Assembly: GCA_012845835.1 (NCBI GenBank)
Contig: JABAKD010000022.1
Coordinates: 12,655,218-12,719,217, forward strand
DNA: 64,000 nt
Direction of reading: 5' to 3'
DNA from: Undaria pinnatifida
Taxonomy: Eukaryota > Sar > Phaeophyceae > Laminariales > Alariaceae
The notes beneath the pieces were generated by a model, which ran no database searches, was not told the origin of the DNA, and saw only the letters and a program-made list of their open reading frames with translations. How positions within the stretch are numbered: the first letter of the stretch is position 1; the number at the start of each line of letters is the position of its first letter. Shown piece by piece: positions 63,001 to 63,775 of the stretch. The translations under genes and the position numbers were made by a program.

Positions 63001-63436
63001 TGAACGCATGAGTGATGACTCAAGACGCATGCCACGAAAGGGGTATAATACCTCTTTGTGACCAAACTGTTTCTCACCGACAGTGCTCCTCAACGTATAT
63101 CCGGTGTGTATGCTGCAGCATGATTTACAGTAGTTAGGCACCTAGCCCAGGAGATCGATCACTAGTAGGCCTTACCTCAGAATTTGCTTTGTAAATCCGG
63201 TCGTTGGGGTTGGCTTCAGAGAGTTCCTCAAGGGAAGCGAGAAACCTCCCAAAATGTAGGTGTCAGTTACCCTTGCCGTAGCATGGTGCGTCACTCGCCA
63301 ACCGTCAACCCTGCTCGTTACAGCACTTACTAACGAAGATGGAAGGATCTTGAACGAGCTTCTGAGTATGTCTCGTGTTGTCGAAGACGGACTCTCCAGA
63401 TGTGCTCACGGCCGTAACGTTAGCCGCGTTAATCAC
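15991..63436 (-). CDS. Giant receptor-like membrane protein with DUF11/DUF7507-type repeats (whole span, 5' incomplete)
   Basis: 29 exons were placed by reading splice sites and phases. The joined product is about 1,780 residues and is open at its N-terminus. Each repeat follows the DUF11/TIGR01451 pattern: F.D.N.DG.AD.GE.I.Y...V.N.G.(V/T).L, then a Cys strand, LAPGE...C...Y.LTQ.DID.G...N.A. Ten such modules are visible (N-x-G motifs in exons 2, 4, 6, 8, 11, 14/15, 17, 19, 23 and 25/26), plus the end of another in exon 1. Then come a Cys/Ser-rich stalk, a transmembrane helix and an acidic tail with NPFF and NPIF motifs. I infer a single-pass surface protein with a stack of beta-sandwich repeats outside the cell. 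Ligand and function are unknown. The family is known mainly from bacterial and archaeal surface proteins. All introns are GT-AG except one GC-AG. The exon 26/27 join breaks phase, so at least one exon there is missing or misplaced. Confidence 0.85.
16890..17010 (-). pseudogene. Degenerate duplicate of receptor exon 29 start
   Basis: Aligns with 16,720-16,815 (AMNAAAAMD versus AMKAAAAID; CGAAGCAGTT, CCGTGGGTGGCGTT). An indel shifts the frame in the middle, and the copy lacks the TM-coding part. It lies directly upstream of exon 29 in the gene's direction. Confidence 0.75.
17320..18005. repeat. ~54-bp satellite with CCGGCA...TGCCGG halves
   Basis: About twelve units of GCCAAGCGATGCCACCGGCA, then TTATACCGGCAATGGGCATT, then a CAACCGGCAC joint. 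Later units gain an ACTATAGGGAGACCCCC insert. Each unit has CCGGCA/TGCCGG dyads that could fold back. It lies in the receptor's last intron. Confidence 0.85.
18186..18260 (+). mobile_element. MITE family A 5' fragment (A2)
   Basis: GCGTCGGCCACGATGGAGGC, then TTTCTGAACGAGGGGGCTCC and TTAACCCA match the 5' end of family A. The rest is replaced by a block shared with 11,143-11,215. Confidence 0.6.
19292..19570 (+). mobile_element. MITE family A copy (A3)
   Basis: GACACGTGCTACGATAGAGGT start, TTTCTGAATGACAGCGCTCC, AAATCGTCGGAA, GGCCATGGGGTTG and a diverged right end with GCACGAATACCTCAGCATG. An internal T/G homopolymer run is expanded. Confidence 0.7.
19655..19938 (+). mobile_element. MITE family C copy (C1)
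   Basis: GAGCTCCTCACATGAGGAGC, then ACTTCGAAGGCATTCGTTCGC, a second AGTTCCTCACACGAGGAGCT and a right end CGTGCAACCCCTGCGGTGGGA. Same order as copies at 25.9, 40.1, 44.3 and 48.3 kb; terminal inverted repeat of the GAGTCATCC.ACGGTAGGG type. Confidence 0.7.
20096..20250 (-). mobile_element. MITE A/B-type end fragment (A4)
   Basis: GACTGATTCCACGATAGCCCC on the left resembles family B. The right end AGGAGCCCTGTCATTCAGAA, then GTATCTATCGTAGCGCGCGT, is a family A terminus. A short or composite copy. Confidence 0.5.
20686..21193 (-). CDS. Receptor exon 28: Cys/Ser-rich stalk
   Basis: Acceptor GTGGACAG|, phase 2 (completes AG|G from exon 27); donor GACGCTGAG|GTCAGT, phase 0. It starts RRLEETGDDQCGVDAIVAAC and continues with C..C and GGC cysteines. 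Then come a run of ten Ser, a helical KAEAILEAARESN stretch, Ser/Gly-rich sequence and a final strand TTELEIRFTTDAE that leads into the juxtamembrane domain. A flexible, probably glycosylated stalk. Confidence 0.8.
21256..21892. repeat. 32-bp satellite, about 20 units
   Basis: Near-identical 32-bp units containing GGTAGGGGGGATGTTACGAC and TGTTATAATAA; the last few units vary in the G run. Low divergence means recent expansion. In the intron between receptor exons 27 and 28. Confidence 0.95.
22380..22756 (+). mobile_element. TRIM (miniature LTR retrotransposon) with tRNA-like core, copy 1
   Basis: 5' LTR 22,380-22,467 (diverged start, ends CTTAACA) and 3' LTR 22,677-22,756 (TGTTATAAGGC...GGCA). 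A PBS-like TGGCGTCGTCGGCAGGA (22,470-22,486) follows the 5' LTR, and a purine tract AGGGGGGCAGAG (22,665-22,676) precedes the 3' LTR. The core holds GGTCGTGGGTTCGATTCCCA (22,503 on), a paired tRNA T-arm with a perfect pol III B box GGTTCGATTCC. No coding capacity. No clear target-site duplication. Confidence 0.8.
22887..23140 (+). mobile_element. MITE family A copy (A5), 3' truncated
   Basis: GACGCGTGCTAAGACCGAGAGGT start, TTTTTCTGAGATC, CTCCTTAACCC, GGCCATGGGTTTT and AAATCAGTTTTGGGCG, then GAGCTCCTCAAACGAGG. The right TIR is missing. Confidence 0.7.
23195..23455 (-). repeat. Degenerate exon 27 copy expanded into a ~28-bp minisatellite
   Basis: 23,195-23,250 aligns with exon 27 (minus strand reads ITGGDN...GYTSIN). 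Next to it, 7-8 units of the type TACCACCCCGGTGATAATAA continue to 23,455. The unit equals the exon's GGGGTGAT segment, so the satellite seems to have grown from coding sequence. Confidence 0.7.
23785..23890 (-). pseudogene. Degenerate duplicate of receptor exon 27
   Basis: Minus strand reads VTGGDNSAAISYI where exon 27 has a TPSGGDDPVVLSYT-type segment, then a matching end near CACCTTGATATCAGG. The donor is altered. The middle of three tandem copies (24.2, 23.8, 23.2 kb). Confidence 0.7.
24130..24266 (-). CDS. Receptor exon 27
   Basis: Acceptor GCATCAACGCAG|, donor TCAAG|GTGACG (phase 2, fits exon 28). Encodes a DDDPTVTATDKVVTLTPS segment like the end of a DUF11-type repeat, then GGDDPVVLSYTSIS. 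Its phase-0 start does not match the phase-2 end of exon 26, so an intervening exon is probably missing from my model. Confidence 0.65.
24700..25250 (-). mobile_element. Tyrosine-recombinase element fragment
   Basis: The minus frame 24,817-25,116 encodes a tyrosine recombinase C-terminal half: RASRALRLIAGRAGLDP, the H-x-x-R motif FHSLRIGTAAG, then QREGRWKS and the catalytic Tyr context AYKVYTRSS. Upstream frames (25,044-25,244) are interrupted by stops. The N-terminal domain and other element parts are absent, so this is a decayed DIRS/Crypton-type fragment within an intron. Confidence 0.75.
25945..26283 (-). mobile_element. MITE family C copy (C2) with internal triplication
   Basis: GAGTCATTCCACGGTAGGGGT at the left; ACCCCTACCGATGAG at the right; central CGAACGAATGCCTGTCGAAG and two GAGCTCCTCACGTGAGG-type dyads. 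A 42-bp block with GCGCCAAAAAAAGGTATACC is tandemly repeated three times (25,973-26,094). The element ends about 10 bp from the exon 26 donor. Confidence 0.75.
26293..26603 (-). CDS. Receptor exon 26: module 10, second part
   Basis: Acceptor CTGCCTACCGTAG|, phase 0; donor GGGGGCAG|GTGACC, phase 2 (a stop follows if read through). Encodes VTNLGTTTLRNLSVIDASL, then ILCPNDTLAPGGLMAC and IIGSIVNTATVV. This is the N.G...L / LAPG / N.A pattern of the family, with a Lys-rich end. The longest repeat exon. Confidence 0.85.
26620..27220. mobile_element. LINE-related fragments and G-runs
   Basis: The segment GACGGAGCACCGTTCCTACT (26,706 on) recurs at 55,327. The GGGACGGAGCACGTCGG block (26,950) recurs at 27,525 and 55,181. 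Runs of 8-11 G separate these pieces. They belong to the same dispersed family as the LINE fragments at 28.1 and 55.5 kb. Confidence 0.5.
27224..27430 (+). mobile_element. MITE family A copy (A6)
   Basis: GACGCGTGCTCGCGACAGAGGT, TTTACTGAATGGCGGAGTTTC, AATCGTCGGAA, CCCATGGGATTGTTTGC and CCCCAAATCAATGCTTGGG. The right end is lost against LINE-like sequence. Confidence 0.65.
28080..28420 (-). mobile_element. LINE fragment (zf-RVT-like C-terminus), copy 1
   Basis: The minus strand encodes CPCGTTIEGRTHIAGDSIEC and DEERDALEEEMK, the Cys/His zinc-binding end typical of non-LTR retrotransposon ORF2 proteins. Same family as 55,400-55,740. Confidence 0.65.
28770..29215 (+). mobile_element. Two abutting MITE family A copies (A7, A8)
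   Basis: A7 (28,770-28,935) lacks its left end and has CTCCTTAACCCAAAATCGTC and CCTAGGCCATGGCGTTG. A8 (28,939-29,215) is full length, from GACGCATGCTACGACAAAGGT to ACCTCTATCGTAGCAAGCGTC. A8 appears to have inserted into the right part of A7. Confidence 0.75.
29550..29580. repeat. (GGTAT)n microsatellite
   Basis: Six tandem TATGG/GGTAT units just upstream of the exon 25 donor side. Confidence 0.9.
29646..29801 (-). CDS. Receptor exon 25: module 9/10 boundary
   Basis: Acceptor TTTCCGTTCCAG|, donor TTCGAG|GTGAGT, phase 0 both sides. Encodes VEVTATDPSSVLLSVSDVDS, then a linker and TDTIDYSFE, the strand before the N.G motif in exon 26. Confidence 0.85.
30305..30470. repeat. (GGGTC)n pentanucleotide array
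   Basis: About 30 uninterrupted GGGTC units with a few GTCTG variants at the right end. Related GGGTC/GACCC words continue at 30,930-31,130 in a decayed form. Reading frames through it are artefacts. Confidence 0.95.
31331..31465 (-). CDS. Receptor exon 24: module 9, Cys strand and LTQEDID
   Basis: Acceptor ATATACTCCAG|, donor CTCGAG|GTGACA, phase 0 both sides. Encodes LQDVTCIDKPVLLEPQGYF, SCSGYSTLTQEDIDHG and VVTLE. The two Cys and the LTQEDID motif match the canonical second half of the repeat. Confidence 0.88.
31545..31915. repeat. GATGAC/GATGAT triplet array
   Basis: About 370 bp of GAT, GAC and GCT triplets. It lies between exon 24 and the decayed exon 23 copies. The long Asp or Ser/Ile frames it opens are not supported as genes. 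Confidence 0.9.
31937..32240 (-). pseudogene. Two degenerate tandem copies of receptor exon 23
   Basis: The copy at 32,130-32,240 keeps NHADEGKRVAFDFIVNNTGD but has a 1-bp deletion and a donor GT changed to GC. The copy at 31,937-32,005 keeps FDFTVNIGNVRMGQIQ and a good GTAGGC donor but has lost its 5' half. Both lie downstream of the intact exon 23. Confidence 0.8.
32338..32448 (-). CDS. Receptor exon 23: module 9, N.G strand
   Basis: Acceptor CGCAATAG|, donor ATACAG|GTGCGG, phase 0 both sides. Encodes VGQLSDLDFDNFADEGEQV, then VFDITVNNTGNVRMGQIQ: the ADEGE and N-N-T-G-N-V hallmarks. Confidence 0.88.
32813..33085. repeat. (CAG CAA)n array
   Basis: About 270 bp of ACAGCA/ACAGCAACA. It is open in several frames (poly-Gln, poly-Leu, poly-Ala) but lies in a receptor intron, and no splice-consistent exon includes it. 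Confidence 0.95.
33880..34104 (-). mobile_element. MITE family A copy (A9)
   Basis: CAACCATTGTTTTTTCTGAGG, GAGGAGCTCC, AAGCCAGTTTTGAGC and TTATGGCCTAGGTATGC in minus orientation. Its terminus meets a family B element. Confidence 0.6.
34105..34345 (+). mobile_element. MITE family B copy (B1)
   Basis: Shared core: AACGTTTCACGGCTGCTCGA, TATTTTCTTG, ATCGAACGATGACGTCGG, GGGAGCTGGTTTCAAAACCAG and AAAAGTTGAGGGGGCTACCG. Same order in copies at 36.4 (inverted), 59.8 and 60.8 kb. Ends are inverted repeats of the GTTCTACGGTAGCCCC type. Confidence 0.7.
34548..34621 (-). CDS. Receptor exon 22: module 8/9 linker
   Basis: Acceptor TTCGGCTAG|, donor GTCATT|GTGAGT; phase 1 in, phase 0 out. Encodes ATPVMAGAEETMLLESHPSI and VVVI, like the ATTPDG...VE...PSISL link between modules. 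Confidence 0.75.
35801..35864 (-). CDS. Receptor exon 21: module 8 end
   Basis: Acceptor CCCTTGCCAG|, donor AGAT|GTGAGT; phase 0 in, phase 1 out. Encodes NDVDSGKLHNTASVTSTSKD, continuing ...YTLTQ of exon 20 as LTQ-NDVDSG. 64 bp. Confidence 0.85.
36362..36600 (-). mobile_element. MITE family B copy (B2)
   Basis: Inverted copy: GTTCGACGGTAGCCCCCC, TCTTCAGCGAAATCGCCGG, TTTTGAAACCAGCTCCCGG, GAGCAGCCATGAAACGTTCG and TTAAAGAAAATCGCTGATTT. Confidence 0.75.
36622..36719 (-). CDS. Receptor exon 20: module 8, YTLTQ
   Basis: Acceptor TGTCTTGCAG|, donor ACACAG|GTAAAA; phase 1 in, phase 0 out. Encodes ETNTDKETFAPNDSYKCEGV and YTLTQ. A second copy of the acceptor region (TGCCCTGCAAGACA on the plus strand) lies at about 36,929, a small duplication of the 3' splice site. 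Confidence 0.85.
37437..37725 (-). CDS. Receptor exon 19: module 7 end and module 8 start
   Basis: Acceptor AACCGACAG|, donor GCCGTCG|GTGAGA; phase 0 in, phase 1 out. Encodes IGFDFETTVADPAGVETTF, the linker LPSKHRISLVLEGDDEASV, then DVDRDGKSSAGDKVVLPLTV and SNSGSVDLTDVEVQDAALEG. The clearest single-exon example of the repeat. Confidence 0.92.
38090..38960. repeat. Degenerate 110-200-bp tandem array
   Basis: Words such as CACCTTTGTTTTATAGACCGA and AGAGAATCCTCCGGA return six or seven times with heavy divergence (near 38,140, 38,300, 38,480, 38,560, 38,750, 38,825 and 38,895). An old, partly erased tandem array in the intron after exon 18. Confidence 0.55.
39004..39195 (-). CDS. Receptor exon 18: module 7, Cys strand
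   Basis: Acceptor GTGTTAAG|, donor GGCGAA|GTGAGA, phase 0 both sides. Encodes ITTTVVDVLATPATSGLSGF, then VVCDAPLVSSPSVAPGETLA and CIAGYAIKQENINFGE. SVAPGETLAC is the LAPGE..C signature. Confidence 0.88.
40100..40400 (+). mobile_element. MITE family C copy (C3)
   Basis: TGAGCTCCTAACACGAGGAGC, ACTTCGAAGGCATTCGTTCG, TGTACTCGTAGAAT and a right end GTGCAACCCCGTCTGGGCGAC. Confidence 0.65.
40478..40596 (-). CDS. Receptor exon 17: module 7, N.G strand
   Basis: Acceptor GGATGTGGGGAG|, donor GGCAAG|GTAGGG; phase 1 in, phase 0 out. Encodes MSPRINTAVTGRFVDENGDK, then NSAAGETVAFNISITNDGK: the FVDENGD / AGET / N.G signature. Confidence 0.88.
41033..41291 (+). mobile_element. MITE family A copy (A10), full length
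   Basis: GGGCGTGCTACGATGGAGGC, AACGTTTTCTGGAGGACGGGG, CTCCTTAACCCAAAATTGTCG, TTGTTCATCGGGTAGCAC and GAGCTCCTCATCAGG, to GCACCTATACCGTAGCATACG. Confidence 0.8.
42485..42876 (-). mobile_element. TRIM with tRNA-like core, copy 2
   Basis: Minus orientation. 5' LTR 42,787-42,876 (TGTTATAAGAC...CTTAACA), PBS-like 42,766-42,784, polypurine tract 42,580-42,591, 3' LTR 42,485-42,579 (TGTTATAAGG...CTTAACA). The tRNA-like segment 42,725-42,753 has a paired T-arm GTGGG/CCCAC and ends in CCA. Better preserved at the LTR ends than copy 1. A third PBS-like CCTGCCGACGACGCC lies just outside at about 42,921. Confidence 0.85.
43559..43724 (-). CDS. Receptor exon 16: module 6, ITQADIDAG
   Basis: Acceptor AATGGACCAG|, phase 0. 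Encodes VVCTSYKAITQADIDAG, then SASSNAAFTAFRR, the canonical C...Y..TQADIDAG. The 3' border is uncertain: AGCC|GTGAAG at 43,559 fits the phase of exon 17, and an earlier GTACCG is possible. Confidence 0.8.
44130..44315. repeat. ~28-bp GTGCGGTAGGGGTTCCCTC minisatellite
   Basis: Seven units of TATAGTGCGGTAGGGGTTCC with small changes. Related CTATAGTGCCGGT words occur at 12.79-12.96 kb and in the 17.3-18.0 kb satellite. Confidence 0.8.
44318..44800. mobile_element. MITE family C copy (C4, minus) followed by 3'-truncated family A copy (A11, plus)
   Basis: C4 (44,318-44,575): TTGAGCTCCTCAAGTG, GAGCTAGCTCCTTATG and the right end GTGGGATGAGTCG. A11 (44,590-44,800): GGCGCGTGCTACGATGGCG, TTCTGACTGACGGGC, GGTAATCGGGTTAG and CCCAAAATCCACTG. 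Confidence 0.6.
45895..46039 (-). CDS. Receptor exon 15: module 6, NTGSVTL
   Basis: Acceptor CTATATATTAG|, donor GATGAG|GTGAGA; phase 2 in, phase 0 out. The split AG|C codon gives S-NTGSVTLLSGSL. Continues to an acidic SISPDDE end that joins VVCTSY in exon 16. Confidence 0.87.
46100..46730 (-). repeat. Seven partial copies of exon 15 start in a ~100-bp array
   Basis: Plus-strand blocks GACAAGAGTGTCACACTTCC followed by GGTGTTGCTAAC occur near 46,123, 46,215, 46,325, 46,425, 46,479, 46,584 and 46,692. On the minus strand, most restore TTAG|CAACACCGGAAGTGT, the acceptor and first codons of exon 15 (NTGSVTLLSG variants). None has a clear donor. Confidence 0.8.
47397..47476 (-). CDS. Receptor exon 14: module 6 start
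   Basis: Acceptor GATTACGCAG|, donor ACAATCAG|GTGGGG; phase 0 in, phase 2 out. Encodes WHDGVEGDDLPDAGESMLLT and YTI. The split codon with exon 15 makes the family's Y-x-I-S-N-T-G-S-V. 80 bp. Confidence 0.85.
47873..48007 (-). CDS. Receptor exon 13: module 5 end
   Basis: Acceptor GACAACAG|, donor GTTGCG|GTAAAT, phase 0 both sides. Encodes DDLDKGGVRTLTTVTGYD, then NVVENRATIEAEATSW and LPQDASVA. Completes TQ-DDLDKGG with exon 12. Confidence 0.83.
48269..48552 (+). mobile_element. MITE family C copy (C5)
   Basis: Inverted ends GAGTCATCCAACGTTAGGGGT and CCCTACCGTGGGATGACTC; core GAGCTCCTAGCATGAGGAGC, ACTTCGAAGGCATTCGTTTCG and AGTTCCTCGCTTGGGAAG. The cleanest TIR pair of the family. Confidence 0.8.
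48783..48900 (-). pseudogene. Degenerate duplicate of receptor exon 12
   Basis: 48,841-48,895 lines up base by base with 49,021-49,075 at an offset of 180 bp (CAGGTGACGT..CACC and TCGATGGCGTG). It reads HAIEVVGTLRGENVTCP for HAIDVVETLLGVDVTCP, then loses the Cys-Tyr-LTQ half and has no acceptor. Confidence 0.8.
48957..49081 (-). CDS. Receptor exon 12: module 5, Cys strand
   Basis: Acceptor TCCTTGCCACAG|, donor ACGCAG|GTGGGT; phase 1 in, phase 0 out. Encodes LVTVHAIDVVETLLGVDVTC, then PENYLEVAESMVCSATYLFT and Q. Confidence 0.87.
49552..50138 (+). mobile_element. MITE family A copy (A12) enlarged by an internal 11-bp satellite
   Basis: Left end GATGCGCGCTGCGACGGAG, TTTTCTGAACGAC and AACCCAAAATCGTCG. 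Then about 330 bp of TTCTTAATATG repeats (49,640-49,970), then the family's TCTAGGCCATGGGTTTGTTC, CTCCAAATCAGTTTTTGGG and right end CACCTCTACCCCGTGGCAT. Confidence 0.8.
50576..50696 (-). CDS. Receptor exon 11: module 5, N.G strand
   Basis: Acceptor GCATTGGACAG|, donor AACACAG|GTAAGA; phase 0 in, phase 1 out. Encodes GGVHVDSQFDADSASSPG, then ANAGEYIRYSMVVRNTG. Confidence 0.88.
50803..51077 (+). mobile_element. MITE family A copy (A13), full length
   Basis: GAACGAATGCTACGATAGAG, TTTCTGACTGACGGGGCTCC, AAAAATCGTCGGAA, CCTAGGCCATGGGATACTTC, GGTATAGAGCTCCTCGACCG and CACTGCCTACCGTAGCGCGC. The right end contains a 15-bp match to the acceptor of receptor exon 26. Confidence 0.8.
51311..51581 (+). mobile_element. 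MITE family A copy (A14), diverged
   Basis: GGACGCGTGCTATGATAATAG start, TTGCTCATCGG, ACTCAGAATCAGTTTTGGGG and right end ATCCTCTACCGTATCATGTG. The middle is replaced by unrelated DNA. Confidence 0.6.
51643..51753 (-). CDS. Receptor exon 10: module 4/5 linker
   Basis: Acceptor GTCCCCCGCAG|, donor GTGGAG|GTAGGT, phase 0 both sides. Encodes VEADVTVTAFGPTGQTPR and PSLSLVE, the VTA..PTG.....PS.SL linker. Confidence 0.86.
52637..52761 (-). CDS. Receptor exon 9: module 4, Cys strand
   Basis: Acceptor CTCCTTGCAG|, donor CACCTG|GTATGA; phase 1 in, phase 0 out. Encodes VHGPILDEGAVSCPNDWLAP, then AELMVCTASYTITADNVASH. SCP..WLAPAE...CTASYTIT is the full signature. Confidence 0.9.
52840..53000 (-). pseudogene. 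Degenerate duplicate of receptor exon 9
   Basis: Reads GSILDAEAVSCPKPG for GPILDEGAVSCPNDW, then loses the frame of the Cys-Thr-Ala half. Its upstream flank (GGCAGATGCAAGTAGAAGC) matches the intron before exon 9. A tandem copy upstream of the exon in transcription order. Confidence 0.75.
53120..53431 (-). mobile_element. MITE family A copy (A15), diverged
   Basis: CCTTCCACGATAGGGGTG at the left, TTCTATGGCCTAGGCACA in the core and AAAAGTGCTACTTCAATCGT then AACACGCACC at the right, minus orientation. Confidence 0.5.
53724..53898 (-). CDS. Receptor exon 8: module 4, N.G strand
   Basis: Acceptor GATCTAGCAG|, donor CAAATTG|GTACGC; phase 0 in, phase 1 out. Encodes VDTEDTSELVLPQEAEITLS, then GIFADDGNVNRAADAGDHME and YAFTVGNSGSTTLTQI. 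The phase fits only if exon 7 ends at a GC donor. Confidence 0.88.
54926..55060 (-). CDS. Receptor exon 7: module 3, Cys-Ala-Ala-Thr strand (GC donor)
   Basis: Acceptor CACTACGATAG|, phase 0; donor ACTGAG|GCAAGC, a GC-AG intron of the usual AG|GCAAG form. Encodes AELMPREEMICAATHFLSQ, EEVDTGTIVNMASANG and KDGTE. Confidence 0.82.
55080..55740 (-). mobile_element. LINE fragment (zf-RVT-like C-terminus), copy 2
   Basis: The minus strand at 55,493-55,708 encodes RDIPVVGRRAWLQNVCPCGT, then ESRTHIVGECEMYKEERDAL: a CPCG...H...C zinc-binding end of a non-LTR retrotransposon protein. The flanks carry the same GACGGAGCACCGTTCCTACT and GGGACGGAGAACGTCGG blocks as 26.7-27.5 kb. 5' truncated. Confidence 0.7.
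56299..56483 (-). CDS. Receptor exon 6: module 3, N.G strand
   Basis: Acceptor TTGCCATCTCAG|, donor TCCCAT|GTAAGA; phase 1 in, phase 0 out. Encodes GVFTDENRNARADEGETIRY, then TTTVRNTGNVRVEIG and DVMTC. A textbook first half of the repeat. Confidence 0.92.
57246..57502 (-). CDS. Receptor exon 5: module 2, second half
   Basis: Acceptor CAATGAACCAG|, donor TCTTTAG|GTGTGA; phase 2 in, phase 1 out. Encodes ALHCTPSLSDALVLAPEDTI, LCSATLELTQDDIEGALLGS and a linker ending RVGLSL. LAPED..LC.AT.ELTQDDIEG is diagnostic. Confidence 0.92.
59505..59607 (-). CDS. Receptor exon 4: module 2, N.G strand
   Basis: Acceptor ATTGCTGCAG|, donor GTGGG|GTAAGT; phase 1 in, phase 2 out. Encodes ASVSLVSGGDLPYAGDQLAF, then GFEVENGGTSSLVG. 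Confidence 0.87.
59846..60106 (+). mobile_element. MITE family B copy (B3)
   Basis: CTGATTCTACGATAGCACCCC, TTTCATGGCTGCTCGACACG, ATCGAACGATAACGTCGGGG, GGGAGCTGGAGTTAAAACCAG and GGGGGATTGCCGTAGAACG. Inverted ends GATTCTACGATAG / CCGTAGAACG. Confidence 0.75.
60312..60518 (-). CDS. Receptor exon 3: module 1, second half
   Basis: Acceptor TATCGACCAG|, donor TCACTCG|GTGAGA, phase 1 both sides. Encodes MLCPADKAIYCTGTYILTQG, NVDAASISNTATVIATTPG, then a DSDS linker and YPDISL. All second-half signatures present. Confidence 0.93.
60640..60789 (-). mobile_element. MITE family A core fragment (A17)
   Basis: CTCGAGGAGCGCTC, ATTCATGGGCTAGGTATCC and AATGAAAACAATGGTTGG resemble the family A core in minus orientation, abutting a family B copy. 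Confidence 0.45.
60790..61040 (+). mobile_element. MITE family B copy (B4)
   Basis: CTGATTCTGCGATAGCGTCCC, CAGCGATTTTCTTTAGCGAA, GTTTCATGGCTGCTCGAGGC, GAGTGATGACGTCGGGGTGG and GGCTTCAAAACCTGCGG, to GGGGCTACCGTAGAACGGC. Confidence 0.78.
61283..61441 (-). CDS. Receptor exon 2: module 1, N.G strand
   Basis: Acceptor TCCCGCCTCGCAG|, donor AAGAAAG|GTACGA, phase 1 both sides. Encodes VSSDGKARKGDTISYAAEVQ, NLGNTCLTDIVIDEMLVDEE and LDCKK. Confidence 0.88.
61937..62500 (-). mobile_element. TIR element family E, copy 2
   Basis: Inverted copy of the inner element at 388-956: ends GACCACTGTTTATGGTAC and GGAGCACCATAAACAGCGACC. The inside matches 718-960 (GGCCGCAATTTTGCCC, CGGGACGAAAC, CCCCTTTTCGG, TGTCAGAAC). 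No coding capacity. Confidence 0.72.
63024..63110 (+). mobile_element. MITE family A 5' end (A18)
   Basis: GACGCATGCCACGAAAGGGGT, AAACTGTTTCTCACCGACAG and GCTCCTCAACG match the first 80 bp of family A; the rest is absent. Confidence 0.5.
63331..63436 (-). CDS. Receptor exon 1 of this window (not the gene's first exon)
   Basis: Acceptor CCTGCGCCAG|, donor TCGTTA|GTAAGT; phase 0 in, phase 1 out (A|TG joins exon 2). Encodes VINAANVTAVSTSGESVFDN and DPSIFV, the end of a module whose first part must lie upstream, beyond or near the window edge. Confidence 0.72.
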
Positions 63437-63775
63437 CTGGCGCAGGTCATAAGGGCGAGCAAACGAGGCGCAAGAATCATCCCGAAGTACTCTGAGCGCG
63501 AATATTAAGGGAGCTGGGGTTGTTTGTGGCGTATAAAAAGTTCCTACATGACGCGATACACGGCGGCGAGCAAATGAGGCAGAAATAAATATCCAGAACC
63601 AGTTTGATCGTGAATGTAAAGGATGTCGGAACTGTTTGCGTCATATGGACAACTCCTTACGTGCACAGAAGGACTGGTAGCACATGTGTTCCGCCGCAGG
63701 ATAATACCCGCTACGTATTTATCGGAACGATCGCGAGTTTTAATATTTCACCGTGCCGTACAGCAGGACCCTTTG

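Noticed and set aside
63640-63720. Additional receptor exon on the minus strand reading YYPAAEHMCYQSFCA
   Set aside because: It resembles the Cys strand and has a GTAAGG donor, but its phase does not fit exon 1 and the acceptor is weak. Left out of the model.
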